This document shows, one piece after another, positions 9,371-18,644 of a DNA stretch of 64,000 nt. The notes below the pieces were generated by a model. That model was not told where the DNA came from. It did no database searches and saw nothing but the letters and a program-made list of their open reading frames with translations. Position 1 is the stretch's first letter; each line of letters starts with the position of its first letter. The translations under genes were made by a program, and so were the position numbers. Location of the stretch: assembly GCA_041391425.1 (NCBI GenBank), contig JAWKNZ010000011.1:62001-126000 (forward strand), written 5' to 3'. Origin of the DNA: JAWKNZ01 sp041391425 (GTDB taxonomy: Bacteria; Bdellovibrionota_B; Oligoflexia; Oligoflexales; JAWKNZ01).

Positions 9371-9847
9371 TTAGAGTATTGCTCGGCAAATGTACTCAAA
9401 TGGCATACCGTCTATTGAGCTTTTTTTGTCAATTAAGGTCTTGTAAAATCTAGCTACAGAATTGCAAGCTTCAGCACAATCATTTCGATTTCCTGAGGCC
9501 CACCCTAAAGTCGTTTTATGGGCTATTATAATTTTCCAAACCTTGCAGCCTTTAACCTCTAATGGATTTCCTCTATTATTTGACTTCGCACTCCAGACTT
9601 CATCTTTGTCGGCTGTCGCTTTTTCATCTTCGTTGAGAAATAATGCTTTTGGGTCAACTTTTGTGGTGGTGTCTACCTGCGATTCTCGTTGTTTTTCTGG
9701 TATGGCGTCTTGCTGCCGCTTATCTTCTTTTTCTACTGCTGATGATGATCTAGGGGTGACTTCATGGTTTTTGGTCTTTAATGAGCAGGCAGATATAACC
9801 ATCAGAATAATAAAGCCATTTAATATATTGAAGTTATGCGTTGTCAT
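9371..9847 (-). CDS. Lipoprotein, Cys-rich paralogue 2
   Basis: The start at 9847 (MTTHNFNIL) is supported by GGGGAG upstream; a longer form from 9877 lacks this. A lipobox VISAC follows a short hydrophobic stretch, so this is a lipid-anchored protein. A Ser/Lys/Glu-rich linker of about 80 residues joins to the C-terminal module: GCKVWK, WASGNRNDCAEACNS, FYKTL, YICRA. That module matches the one in the neighbouring gene 68 bp away, which argues for local duplication followed by a change of anchoring mode. Function unknown. Confidence 0.6.
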   Translation of the reverse strand: MTTHNFNILNGFIILMVISACSLKTKNHEVTPRSSSAVEKEDKRQQDAIPEKQRESQVDTTTKVDPKALFLNEDEKATADKDEVWSAKSNNRGNPLEVKGCKVWKIIIAHKTTLGWASGNRNDCAEACNSVARFYKTLIDKKSSIDGMPFEYICRAIL

Positions 9848-10172
9848 AGGTTTCTCCCCTTCTGTTATAAATTGCACGTTCGCAGTCTAACGGTATGGAT
9901 TTACATGTTTGAATAACTTTTTAAAAAGCGTTCATACCAAAGGTGCAGTCTGTCGATACGTGTTAGGCCATCTGCTTGTAGGTAGCTGTTTATCTCCATA
10001 ATCATTTGATTATTGAGGAATTTTTTTGCCCTTAGCTTAAATAAATTATCAATTTTCCAATTTAATTGAGTTAACTCTAATGATCTCTATCGGTAGCGAC
10101 TTCGGTATATTTTAATGATAGTTGTTATGTAAGTAATACTACTTAATTACAGGCTTTGATATTTTGCAGGAT

Positions 10173-10946
10173 TTATTTTTGAGATAGGATATCGAATGCT
10201 GTTTGGGCTAAAGATTGCACTGATGGTGTATATGTCTGGCGGCATTCTAAAAAATAATCTTTTGCAATTTCCATAGTTGTCGAGCCAATTGCAACTGCAA
10301 TAAGTTGGTGCGAAAGTCCATTTTCATTAGGTGTCAGATATGAGCAAAATCCTTTCACAGCTGAAGGGCTTGCGAAGCAAACGACTCCATAGGCCTTCTT
10401 GAGTTCGTTGATTTCTTTTTCTGTCAAAGGTGAGCCATCTGCTCCTCTTAATCCATGTGACGTCTCGTATAAATCCACCGGGAAATATTGATAACCAGAG
10501 CTTTTGAATAAATTTTCTGCATCAAACGCCCTTACTTTCGGGCCAGGGGCAAAAATTTGTATACTTTTATTGTGCTCATTTAAAAGTAGCTCGTCAGCTA
10601 GTTCACGCATGTTTTGGTAAGGTGAAGAAATAACAGGAGGAGTAATAGCTAAATGCAGTGATTGTATAGTTTTAGCGGTGCTTTCTCCTATGCAATATAT
10701 TTTCCTTGAGCTTGCTAATATCTGAGTAAGAAGAGGAATTTTTTTAAGGTATGCTACGGTTTTTGGGCTGCCAATAATAGTGATGATTTCCTTACGAAAG
10801 GCAATTTGAGGCAAGGCAGGGTTGGTGATCGCTTTAGTTTTTATGCATGGCAAGTGTATTACCTGGCTTAATCGGTTCGTAAAGAGCTCTCTATCTTTAG
10901 GCCAATCTATTAGAGCTCGAGTCCAGATGATACTTTGTTCGTTCAT
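10173..10946 (-). CDS. hemD: Uroporphyrinogen-III synthase
   Basis: This enzyme closes the linear tetrapyrrole made by HemC to uroporphyrinogen III. Evidence is the length (257), the pattern VCFASPSAVKGF (about residue 185) and AVAIGSTTMEIAK near the C-terminus, typical of HemD. It starts 6 bases downstream of the deduced stop of hemC and ends the ccsA-hemA-hemC-hemD operon. Unlike hemA and hemC its frame is unbroken. Confidence 0.85.
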   Translation of the reverse strand: MNEQSIIWTRALIDWPKDRELFTNRLSQVIHLPCIKTKAITNPALPQIAFRKEIITIIGSPKTVAYLKKIPLLTQILASSRKIYCIGESTAKTIQSLHLAITPPVISSPYQNMRELADELLLNEHNKSIQIFAPGPKVRAFDAENLFKSSGYQYFPVDLYETSHGLRGADGSPLTEKEINELKKAYGVVCFASPSAVKGFCSYLTPNENGLSHQLIAVAIGSTTMEIAKDYFLECRQTYTPSVQSLAQTAFDILSQK

Positions 10947-10951
10947 AAAAG

Positions 10952-11952
10952 TTACTCAATGCTTGGAAGGTTTAAAGAGGTCAAAATTCGGTTTGCTCCA
11001 TTTGCCTTGAGTTTATTTATCATAATATTAGCAATCTCTTCGCAGTTTTCTTTGTTTGCAGAAGAGAGATCTGTTGTCATGTTGCTCGGCATGAATCACC
11101 TGATTCATTTAATATAACGGCTTCGCCTATCAATTTTCCATTTTTGGCTTTAAAATAGCAGCCAAATGGCATGGTACAGTCACCCCAAGTTTTTTTAAGA
11201 CTAGACGTTCAATAGTGATATCTCTCCTTGTTTCGGTGCAATCGAAGGTCTTGAGCATATTTATGATCGGATTGTTTTGAAGCGTTTCAATAACTAATGC
11301 TCCTTGGGCTGCACAAGGTACGAACCAGTTGGGATCAAGGCGCATCCATTTGAGATCGTCAAGTTTTTCTAAGCGCTGCATTGACGCCTCGGCTAAAATC
11401 AAGCTATGCCAATCGCTTGTCATAAGCTTTTCAACCTTGTATCGACATTTCCTCTTATCGGAATCGCTTGAATCGCTGGTGAGGCTTCTCTTAGTAGTGA
11501 GCTGCGCCTTAAGCTTCCCGTCGCTATTTTTAAAGGGCCAAGCCGAGCCAATGCTTCTCTGGTGAGATGCGCTTGCGGATTAGATGAAAGATCCATTTGA
11601 TGCCAATATTCAGGTTTAAATATCATAATATCAAACGGGCTATGCCGTTTTAGTATTGCTGCAAGAGTAAAAGGTGCTGGTGTAGTGGCAGGTAAGTCTT
11701 TGAGGCTATGTACAGCAATTTCAGCATTTTTTCTAGCAATGCTTGTTCTATTTCTTTTACAAAAAGGCCTTTACCACCTATTTCGTGAAGGAAACGATTC
11801 TGTATTTTATCCCCGGTTGTTTTTATAACGGAAATATCGGCTTGGCAATCTTGCTCTTTTAGCAGAGATTTAACATAATTAGCTTGCCATAAAGCTAATG
11901 TACTACCACGTGAAGCAATTTTGATATTAGTTTGTTTTAGACCATGATTCAT
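10952..11952 (-). pseudogene. hemC: Porphobilinogen deaminase, several frameshifts
   Basis: HemC joins four porphobilinogens. All of it can be recovered only by changing frame about five times. IASRGSTLALWQA and GGKGLFVKEIEQALLEK come first, from 11952. EIAVHSLKDLPATTPAPF near 11715 is in another frame. IATGSLRRSSLL and IRGNVDTRL follow, then LILAEASMQRL and CAAQGALVIE. The cofactor-cysteine region LGGDCTMPFG (about 11190) is reached by adding one G in a GGGG run. The tail ends at TAA 10952-10954. Order and content are complete, so this is a recently broken or badly sequenced gene rather than an old fossil. Confidence 0.85.
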
Positions 11953-11974
11953 AGGTGTAGTTTCTCGAAAAATT

Positions 11975-13322
11975 TTATTTTACGTTAGTTTTTGGACTGT
12001 CTTTTATATTTTTATTTCTTTTTTCAGCAAAAAGAATATTGATGGCTTCTACAAGCTTTTCTTTTTCTATCATATTTGGAGGATTGTTTAAGGAGCGTGC
12101 TATATCTCCTCCCATTTTGGTTTTGATCGAATGTATAAATGTGTTCAAAGCCTCTCTTTGCGATGGGGTAATTGAATTTAATGGTCCTTTGTTTAAAGAA
12201 CGTTCTAGCTCTTTGGTGAAAAGCTCATTGAGATAGTTATTAAATTTAGAAATGGCAGGTTTGACAGCATGTGCTTCCAACCACTGCAAAAAGTTTTCGG
12301 TGTGCTCTTGCACCATTCCTTGCGCTTCGATGGCTGCTTTCTTACGTACTTCACTGTTTTCATCAACGACCTGCTTTAAATCATCGATATCAAATAAATA
12401 AACCTCATCAAAGTCTGCACAAGATTGTTCTATATCTCTTGGTAAGGCAATGTCGACGAGAAATAGGGTGCGTCCTGCTCTTTTTCTGTGAACTTCTTCT
12501 AAGATATTGCGATTGATAATATGGCCTTCTTTGGAAGTCGCACTGATAACAATATCAGCCTTAGTTAACAGACTAGGGAGTTCTGTCAGTGAAAAACCAC
12601 AGCCATAGGAAAGTTGTTCCACCAAATCTCGCGCTTTGCTTAAGGTGCGATTGACAATAAATAATTCTTTGGGTTGGTATTTTCGCGCATACTTTGCGGC
12701 TACTTGCCCCATTTCACCAGTCCCGATAATTAAAATCTTTTGTTCGCTAAGGTTTTCAAAAACCTTTTTGGATAAATCCAGAGCTGCGTGGCTTATAGAA
12801 ACAGTCTTCTGACTTATTAATGTCTGACTGCGAATTTTTTTTGCGGCAAATAAGGCTTCTTGGGCTAGTCTATCTAAAATAGAGCCTAAAGTTTCAGCTT
12901 CTTTTGCTATGGTTATAGCATTTTTAAACTGTCCTGTAATTTGTGTTTCGCCTATGATGAGGGAATCAATACTGGCAGCAACAGAAAAAATATGTCTAAT
13001 TGCATCGCGTCCGTGTAGTAGGTAAGTGCTGTTTCTTATGACGTCCGGGTTAAACTGCAACTGTTTTTTGGCTTGTTTTGTAATTCCATGTAGGCATGGA
13101 TGATCCTTGTTGATTGTCATTTCCAATTGGACAGACACCAAACATTTCGAATCTATTGCATGTTGAAAGTGCGGCTAACTCAGAAAAATTAAATTTGTTT
13201 TTAACAGGCGGTAGGCCTTTTAAGAGCTGTTCTTCATCTAAGTATAGCTCTTCACGAAAATCGATCGGAGCGGATTTGTGGCTAGCGCCCAAACAAAATA
13301 AATCTAGGCTTTTTATTGCCAT
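11975..13322 (-). pseudogene. hemA: Glutamyl-tRNA reductase, one frameshift
   Basis: HemA reduces glutamyl-tRNA to glutamate semialdehyde, the first step of the C5 haem pathway. The N-terminal part (13322 to about 13110) holds the catalytic Cys in LSTCNRFEMF. The rest (about 13140 to 11975) is in another frame and holds IDSLIIGETQITGQ and the NADPH fold ILIIGTGEMGQVAAKYA. The frames cross around 13110-13140. The combined length of about 449 residues fits the family. It lies directly downstream of the ccsA-like gene. With one indel it may be a sequencing error; if real, the protein is lost. Confidence 0.88.
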
Positions 13323-14138
13323 CTACATCCCCCCTAGTTTGCTGGGAATGGTGAAAATCCCAAAAAAAGTGGTCGCTAAGAGTAAAAAGCCAATAAAACT
13401 CATTTTAGCGATGCGCGTAATCGGGACATTAAAAACTAATCGTGATAGCAGGGCAATGAGATACCAGCTCCAAACAAAGATAGCCCATAAGGTTTTCACT
13501 CCTTGTGAAAAAGGGCTATGACCCCAAAGATGGCTATAGAAAGCTCCGCTTAAAAGGCTGAAGGTAATAAATATAAATCCCGTCCAAAGGCTGATCATTA
13601 ACAGGCGTTCGAGGCCATCTAAGGCTGGTGTTTCTAAGTTTAGGCTATCCATTAACTTTTGTTTTAAAAGTCGTCTCTGCCTTAGATAAACTCCTGAAAT
13701 TCCACAGGCAGCGACTGCAGCTGCTTCTCCAAGAATGGCTAAAAGTACGTGTGCTGACAAAAATGCACGTGGGTAACCTGAAACGTCAACAGTGCCTGGG
13801 GCCGGCGAAGATGCATAGAATTGGATAAGCAGCATCAAAGTTGCCAGCGGTGCGATAAAAGCTCCCAGTGTTTTCATATTATAGCGAAAAAAAGCAATGA
13901 TTGTCAGCCAGCCGACAACCTCAGCCAAAATACTTCCACTGTCATGAATAAGGCTGATGCCGTTTTGTTTGATAAGTAATGAGGTTGTTTCGAATGCTGT
14001 CGATAAACAAAAGGCAGCAAAGGCTACTGATAGGCTTTTATTTGTTGCAAATTTTTTGCTAAAGGAGAGCAAATATAAAATAGAGGTTATTGCATAAGCA
14101 ATCAGTCCCAGGCTATTGGCAATCTGAGCTGAATTCAA
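13323..14138 (-). CDS. CcsA/HemX-family cytochrome c assembly membrane protein
   Basis: The 271-residue product has about eight membrane helices and matches the CcsA/YpjD/HemX type. Landmarks are GVYLRQRRLLKQKLMDSL between helices and SGAFYSHLWGHSP...TLWAIFVWSWYLI in the C-terminal third, where the family carries its Trp-rich haem-handling region. The full WWD motif of true CcsA is not present, so HemX/YpjD-like is the safer name. Position directly before hemA is classical for HemX, linked to HemA stability or haem export for cytochrome assembly. Confidence 0.78.
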   Translation of the reverse strand: MNSAQIANSLGLIAYAITSILYLLSFSKKFATNKSLSVAFAAFCLSTAFETTSLLIKQNGISLIHDSGSILAEVVGWLTIIAFFRYNMKTLGAFIAPLATLMLLIQFYASSPAPGTVDVSGYPRAFLSAHVLLAILGEAAAVAACGISGVYLRQRRLLKQKLMDSLNLETPALDGLERLLMISLWTGFIFITFSLLSGAFYSHLWGHSPFSQGVKTLWAIFVWSWYLIALLSRLVFNVPITRIAKMSFIGFLLLATTFFGIFTIPSKLGGM

Positions 14139-14478
14139 TGGCTTATTCTCCCTTAGAGTTATTATTGTCTATTAAACAACCATTCTTTATTATCTTACAA
14201 TTATCTTCCCTTATGAAGGAAGGGTAATTTTTAATTTTATTCGTGTATTTTTGTGGAGTGATGCTATTGGTCTGATCAAAATTGCATGCTATATGTTGGG
14301 GATGGGGGATTTGTTCTCTTATGAGCGGCGCCTAGGAAGTATTGTATAAAATATATTCATGGATAACTTTTTTTAAAGGACTTATAGTCGTGGAGGGAAT
14401 ACCCAATGCAGAGACTTAAAACACCTGGGTTTGAGTAGGTTCAGCAATGGGAAAAAGATTTTAAGTAGAGGATGTGTA
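14139..14478. other. Divergent intergenic region
   Basis: This gap separates the minus-strand haem operon from the DAHP synthase gene. It must hold promoters for both. No repeat family member and no leader-peptide or attenuator structure was found. An in-frame TTG at 14431 exists but lacks homology downstream of it. Confidence 0.45.
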
Positions 14479-15833
14479 TTGAAAAGTTGGTCACCAGAAA
14501 GTTGGAAGGGGCTGCCAATCGAGCAACAGCCCCATTATACTGAAGAGGATGCTGGGGCTTTAGAATCGGTTTTAGATACAGTAAAGACTTATCCTCCCCT
14601 TGTTTTTGCTGGCGAGATTGAAGCTTTGAAAGAAAAACTTGCTTTAGCTGAATCAGGGCATGCATTTCTTTTGCAAGGAGGGGATTGTGCGGAGAAATTT
14701 TCCGATTGTAATGAGCTTTCCATTACGAGAAAACTGAAAATATTATTACAGATGTCAGTTATCCTTTGTTATGGGGTACGCCGCCCTGTCATTAGAGTGG
14801 GCCGCATTGCGGGCCAGTATGCAAAACCAAGGTCCAATCCTTCCGAAACTGTAAATGGGATTGAGATGGACGTTTACCGTGGGGATAATATTAACTGCTA
14901 TGAAGCAGATGTGAAAAAGCGTGCGCCTGACCCTCAACGTCTACTGCAGGGTTATCATATGTCTTCTATGACCTTAAATTATATCCGAGCCTTAACAAAG
15001 GGAGGGTTTGCTGACTTACATCATCCCGAGAATTGGGACTTAGGATTTCTTGAGCAGTCACCTCAAAAAGGGCCATACCAACAGATCGTAACTAATATCC
15101 GTGATGCGATAGCTTTTGTCGAATCTTTAGGAGCGCAAGAGCAAAGCTTGGGCTCAGTGGATTTTTATACCTCCCATGAGGGGTTACTTTTGGGCTTTGA
15201 GTCAGCCATGACCAAGTATGTCGAAGAATATGGTCGGTATTATAACCTCGGTGCTCACATGCTTTGGATTGGTGATAGGACTCGCCAACTTGATGGTGCC
15301 CATGTGGAGTTTTTCCGTGGTATTGCTAATCCAGTCGGAATTAAGGTAGGACCAAATAGTAAAGTTAGTGAAATTATTGCAGTTATCAAAGCTATAAATC
15401 CTGATAATCATGCAGGTAAAGTGGTTATTATCACTCGCTATGGTCATAGTCAAATTGCTTCGGCTTTACCTAAACTAATTGAAGCAATTAAAGATGCTCA
15501 GTTAAAGGTAGTCTGGAGTTCTGATCCAATGCATGGTAATGCTTTAAAAACAAAAGATAATATTAAAACGAGAAATTTTGACGAGATTTTAGCAGAATAA
15601 AAACCGCATTCACAGTCCATAAAACGATGGGAACGTATCTTGGTGGTGTGCATTTTGAATTAACTGGAGATAATGTCACTGAATGTATTGGGGGATCTGA
15701 GGGGATAAGCGTTGAAGATTTGGATCGTCACTACGAAACGTTTTGTGACCCTCGTCTGAATAATACAAAGTTTGAAATGGCTTTTTTGATATCGTCGCTA
15801 TTGAAGGAATCTTTACCTGTTTTGCATGTTTGA
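14479..15833 (+). pseudogene. Class II DAHP synthase, frameshifted near the 3' end
   Basis: The enzyme condenses PEP and erythrose 4-phosphate, the entry to the shikimate pathway. The plant-like (type II) family is clear from LLQGGDCAEKF, VGRIAGQYAKPRS, MHGNALKT and the start MKSWSPESWKG. I place the start at TTG 14479, with AGAGGA 8 bases upstream and family-like N-terminus. The frame stops at 15600 (..FDEILAE then TAA). The missing tail LKTAFTVHKTMGTYLGGVHFE continues in another frame to 15833. The second copy of this tail at 16.6 kb reads gaaTTaaa where this copy has gaaTaaa, so a lost T explains the stop. Confidence 0.9.
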
Positions 15834-15950
15834 AACCCGCAGGTTTGTGATGCGAGTCTCACAGGGCTAAGCAATTGCTTGAAGTTTAGGCTATAGAATT
15901 GAAAGTAAAAGGATACTAAAGTTATGTTGCATAGTGAGGCTACTTTTTTA

Positions 15951-16112
15951 GTAACTATTCAGCGTATTTTTATCTGATCGATTCAAAGCCTTGACTGCCC
16001 GTCATCCTGAGTGAAGCGAAGGATCTCGAAATCGAAATAGATCCTTCGCTTCACTCAGGATGACGATGTATCAAGCGACAATTGAAGGGAAAAAGATACG
16101 CTGAATAGTTGC
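15951..16112. mobile_element. Family C MITE-like element, copy 1
   Basis: It runs from GTAACTATTCAGCG to CGCTGAATAGTTgC. An internal hairpin is built on CATCCTGAGTGAAGCGAAGG and its complement. CTTTTTTA on the left and CTTTTTAA on the right look like an 8-bp target duplication. Confidence 0.8.
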
Positions 16113-16303
16113 CTTTTTAAGCGGAAACCGCTTGTTTTAAACAGCTTCTAAGATATTTTTAGAAGCTCAACTATTTTTGCATGTTTGAAACCCGCAGGTT
16201 TGTGATGCGAGTCTCGTTACAGGGCTAAGCAATTGCTTGAAGTTTAGGCTATAGAATTAGAAAGTAAAAGGATACTAAAGTTATAAGTGAGGCTACTTTT
16301 TTA

Positions 16304-16453
16304 GTAACTATTCAGCGTATTTTTATCTGATCGATTCAAAGCCTTGATCGCGTCTCCTGAGGAAGAAGGATCTCGAATTGCGAATAGATCCTTCGCTTCA
16401 CTCAGGATGACGATGTCAAGACAATTGAAGGGAAAAGATACGCCGAATAGTTG
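16304..16453. mobile_element. Family C MITE-like element, copy 2 (degraded)
   Basis: Same ends and core as copy 1, but shortened by many 1-6 base deletions (for example the first hairpin arm). It lies in the damaged middle copy of block X. Confidence 0.7.
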
Positions 16454-16581
16454 TTTTAAGCGGAAACCGTTGTTTTAAACAGCTTCGATATTTTAGAAGC
16501 TCAACTATTTTTGATGTTTGAAACCCGCAGGTTTGTGATGCGACTACAGGGCTACAATTGCTTGAAGTTTAGGTTTAGGAA

Positions 16582-16876
16582 TTTAAAAACAAAAGATAAT
16601 ATTAAAACGAGAAATTTTGACGAGATTTTAGCAGAATTAAAAACCGCATTCACAGTCCATAAAACGATGGGAACGTATCTTGGTGGTGTGCATTTTGAAT
16701 TAACTGGAGATAATGTCACTGAATGTATTGGGGGATCTGAGGGGATAAGCGTTGAAGATTTGGATCGTCACTACGAAACGTTTTGTGACCCTCGTCTGAA
16801 TAATACACAAAGTTTGGAAATGGCTTTTTTGATATCGTCGCTATTGAAGGAATCTTTACCTGTTTTGCATGTTTGA
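16582..16876 (+). pseudogene. Duplicate 3' fragment of the DAHP synthase gene
   Basis: It encodes the C-terminal ~95 residues of the enzyme without interruption: LKTKDNIKTRNFDEILAELKT.. through YETFCDPRLNN to SLPVLHV and TGA at 16874-16876. It lacks the catalytic core and is preceded by a cut copy of the downstream spacer, so it is a fragment unless the true gene order differs from this assembly. It keeps the correct family sequence (NNTQSLEMAFL) where the first copy has lost three bases (NNTKFEMAFL). Confidence 0.85.
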
Positions 16877-16998
16877 AACCCGCAGGTTTGTGATGCGAGT
16901 CTCGTTACAGGGCTAAGCAATTGCTTGAAGTTTAGGCTATAGAATTAGAAAGTAAAAGGATACTAAAGTTATGTTGCCATAGTGAGGCTACTTTTTTA

Positions 16999-17162
16999 GT
17001 AACTATTCAGCGTATTTTTATCTGATCGATTCAAAGCCTTGACTGCCCGTCATCCTGAGTGAAGCGAAGGATCTCGAAATTGCGAAATAGATCCTTCGCT
17101 TCACTCAGGATGACGATGTATCAAGCGACAATTGAAGGGAAAAAGATACGCTGAATAGTTAC
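16999..17162. mobile_element. Family C MITE-like element, copy 3
   Basis: The most complete of the three copies here: GTAACTATTCAGCG ... CGCTGAATAGTTAC, 164 bp, flanked by CTTTTTTA (16991-16998) and CTTTTTAA (17163-17170), one mismatch in 8. It lies just upstream of tdk and is followed by a small hairpin AAGCGGAAACCGCTT and a second stem AGCTTCTAA/TTAGAAGCT. Confidence 0.85.
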
Positions 17163-17248
17163 CTTTTTAAGCGGAAACCGCTTGTTTTAAACAGCTTCTA
17201 AGATATTTTTAGAAGCTCAACTATATTAGCAGTTGTGAGGAAAGCGAT

Positions 17249-17866
17249 ATGGCTAAGTTGTACTTTCGTTACGGAACAGTTTCGTCAGCAAAATCTTTAA
17301 ATCTATTAGCCGTAGTTCATAATTATCAGATGCAAAATAAAAAAGTACTTCTTATAAAACCAAAAATTGATGATCGTTATGGAAAAAATATAGTCCGGTC
17401 GCGAGCTGGGTTGGAAAAAAAAGCAGATCTTCTTGTTGATGAAGAGTCTCACAAAACAGTTCCGATGAGCTTATTTGAAGGAGCATCCTGTGTTGTTGTC
17501 GATGAAGCTCAATTTTTAGATGCAACCTTTATTGATTTATTACGAAGCATTTCGTTAGAACTTAATATACCAGTTATTTGTTATGGACTAAGAACAGACT
17601 TCCGTCGGAATTTGTTTGCAGGCTCTCGTCGCTTGTTAGAGCTAGCAGATGCCATTGAGGAGGTGAAGACTGTTTGTAATTATTGCAATAGTAAAGCAGT
17701 CTATAATTTAAAACTTTTAAATGGTAACCCGACGACTGAAGGCCCGCAAATTGAGCTTGGAGCTGAAGAATCATATTTACCTGTATGCGGGAACCATTAT
17801 GAAATGCAGTTTGCTGATTATTCTGATGTGGATGCTGATACGACGGACTTTTCTATGGTCCATTAG
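17249..17866 (+). CDS. tdk: Thymidine kinase (type II)
   Basis: It phosphorylates thymidine to dTMP in the salvage pathway. Seen: P-loop region RYGTVSSAKS near the N-terminus, DEAQFL (Walker B, about residue 91), YGLRTDF, and a zinc ribbon with CNYC and VCGNH. The length of 205 fits bacterial TK. The Walker A second Gly is Ala (SSAKS), as seen in a subset of the family. The purine-rich GAGGAAAG upstream supports the start. The stop codon TAG is the first triplet of a long inverted repeat. The partner route to dTMP, ThyX, is ruined at 41.5 kb. Confidence 0.93.
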   Translation: MAKLYFRYGTVSSAKSLNLLAVVHNYQMQNKKVLLIKPKIDDRYGKNIVRSRAGLEKKADLLVDEESHKTVPMSLFEGASCVVVDEAQFLDATFIDLLRSISLELNIPVICYGLRTDFRRNLFAGSRRLLELADAIEEVKTVCNYCNSKAVYNLKLLNGNPTTEGPQIELGAEESYLPVCGNHYEMQFADYSDVDADTTDFSMVH

Positions 17867-17987
17867 AACCTGCCTGAGGGGAGGGATCTCTGCGTTGCTT
17901 CCGAAAAAAAGTGTCCTCATTATGTTGGCATAACTGCGGTACTTTTTTTCTTCGCGCCTTGATCTCCCTCCCCTCAGGCAGGTTCTA
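17864..17987. repeat. Long inverted repeat (possible TA-flanked MITE)
   Basis: Outer arms of ~26 bases, TAGAACCTGCCTGAGGGGAG and its complement, enclose inner arms GAAAAAAAGT/ACTTTTTTTC. The element GAACC...GGTTC sits between TA and TA. The internal stretch gttgcttccgaaaaaa(a)gtgtcctcatt is repeated directly at 17988-18014. It could act as a terminator between the convergent tdk and trpG/pabA genes. Confidence 0.75.
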
Positions 17988-18027
17988 GTTGCTTCCGAAA
18001 AAAGTGTCCTCATTGCCTCTTAGCCTG

Positions 18028-18630
18028 TCAAATGGCGTCTACGACTTCGCAGCAAAAATTTTTTAGCATCTCTTTTCCATGCTCGGTAAGGACAGATTCA
18101 GGATGAAATTGCACTCCCTCTATGAGAAGTGATGTATGACGGACGCCCATAATGATGCCTTCTTTGCTTTTTGCTGTAATAGTTAGCTCTTCTGGAAAGT
18201 TTTCTGTATCGAGGATGAGAGAGTGGTATCTTGTGGCTTTTAATGGATTTGCAAGGCCTTTGAAGATACCTTGTCCACGGTGAAAAATATCTGAAACTTT
18301 CCCATGCATTGGTAGCTCAGCTTGAATGACCCTGGCTTTGAAAACCTGCCCAATGGTCTGATGTCCTAGGCAAACACCAAAAATTGGTATTTTTTTTGTT
18401 GCGCAGTTTTCGACTAACTCTAGGCATATGCCTGCATGTTCTGGGGTTGAAGGTCCTGGGGATATAATTATTGCATCAGGTTTGTATGCAAGAACCTCTT
18501 GAACTGTCTTTTCATCATTGCGTATGGTCTTTACCTTTGGTCCTAGCTCTAAAAGATATTGTACAAGGTTGAAAGTAAAAGAGTCGTAGTTATCGATCAT
18601 AACTATGCTTAATTTACGCAATGTTTGCAT
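18028..18630 (-). CDS. Anthranilate/aminodeoxychorismate synthase glutamine amidotransferase
   Basis: Class I glutamine amidotransferase that feeds ammonia to TrpE or PabB. Seen: MIDNYDSFTFN at the start, IISPGP, nucleophile Cys in GVCLGHQTIG, and His-Glu in GVQFHPES. The length (~200) is standard for TrpG/PabA. The two roles cannot be separated here because no trpE/pabB is adjacent. I prefer ATG 18630; an in-frame TTG at 18648 overlaps the stop of the upstream PilZ gene, so the two are probably translationally coupled. Confidence 0.9.
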   Translation of the reverse strand: MQTLRKLSIVMIDNYDSFTFNLVQYLLELGPKVKTIRNDEKTVQEVLAYKPDAIIISPGPSTPEHAGICLELVENCATKKIPIFGVCLGHQTIGQVFKARVIQAELPMHGKVSDIFHRGQGIFKGLANPLKATRYHSLILDTENFPEELTITAKSKEGIIMGVRHTSLLIEGVQFHPESVLTEHGKEMLKNFCCEVVDAI

Positions 18631-18644
18631 ACTGCTTTTGGACC

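Larger units (their letters stand above)
15543..17226 (+). repeat. Tandem duplication of the DAHP synthase 3' end and following spacer
   Basis: Two blocks repeat. Block P (gene tail) occurs at about 15543-15822 and 16582-16862, 1039 bp apart. Block X (spacer of ~350 bp containing a family C element) occurs at about 15823-16175, 16176-16512, a 70-bp start at 16513-16582, and 16863-17226. Copies differ mainly by short deletions of 1-10 bases; the 16176-16512 copy is the most damaged. The order is P-X-X-x-P-X followed by tdk. This can be a real unequal-crossover product or an assembly fault in a repeated region. Confidence 0.85.

Noticed and set aside
16121..16175. Stems AAGCGGAAACCGCTT and AGCTTCTAA/TTAGAAGCT as an attenuator before tdk
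   Set aside because: They belong to the repeated spacer X and lack a T-run; no leader peptide or riboswitch core was seen.
17249..17866. Thymidine kinase inactive because Walker A has Ala instead of Gly
   Set aside because: Family members with SSKS/SAKS-type loops exist; all other motifs are intact, so loss of function is not supported.
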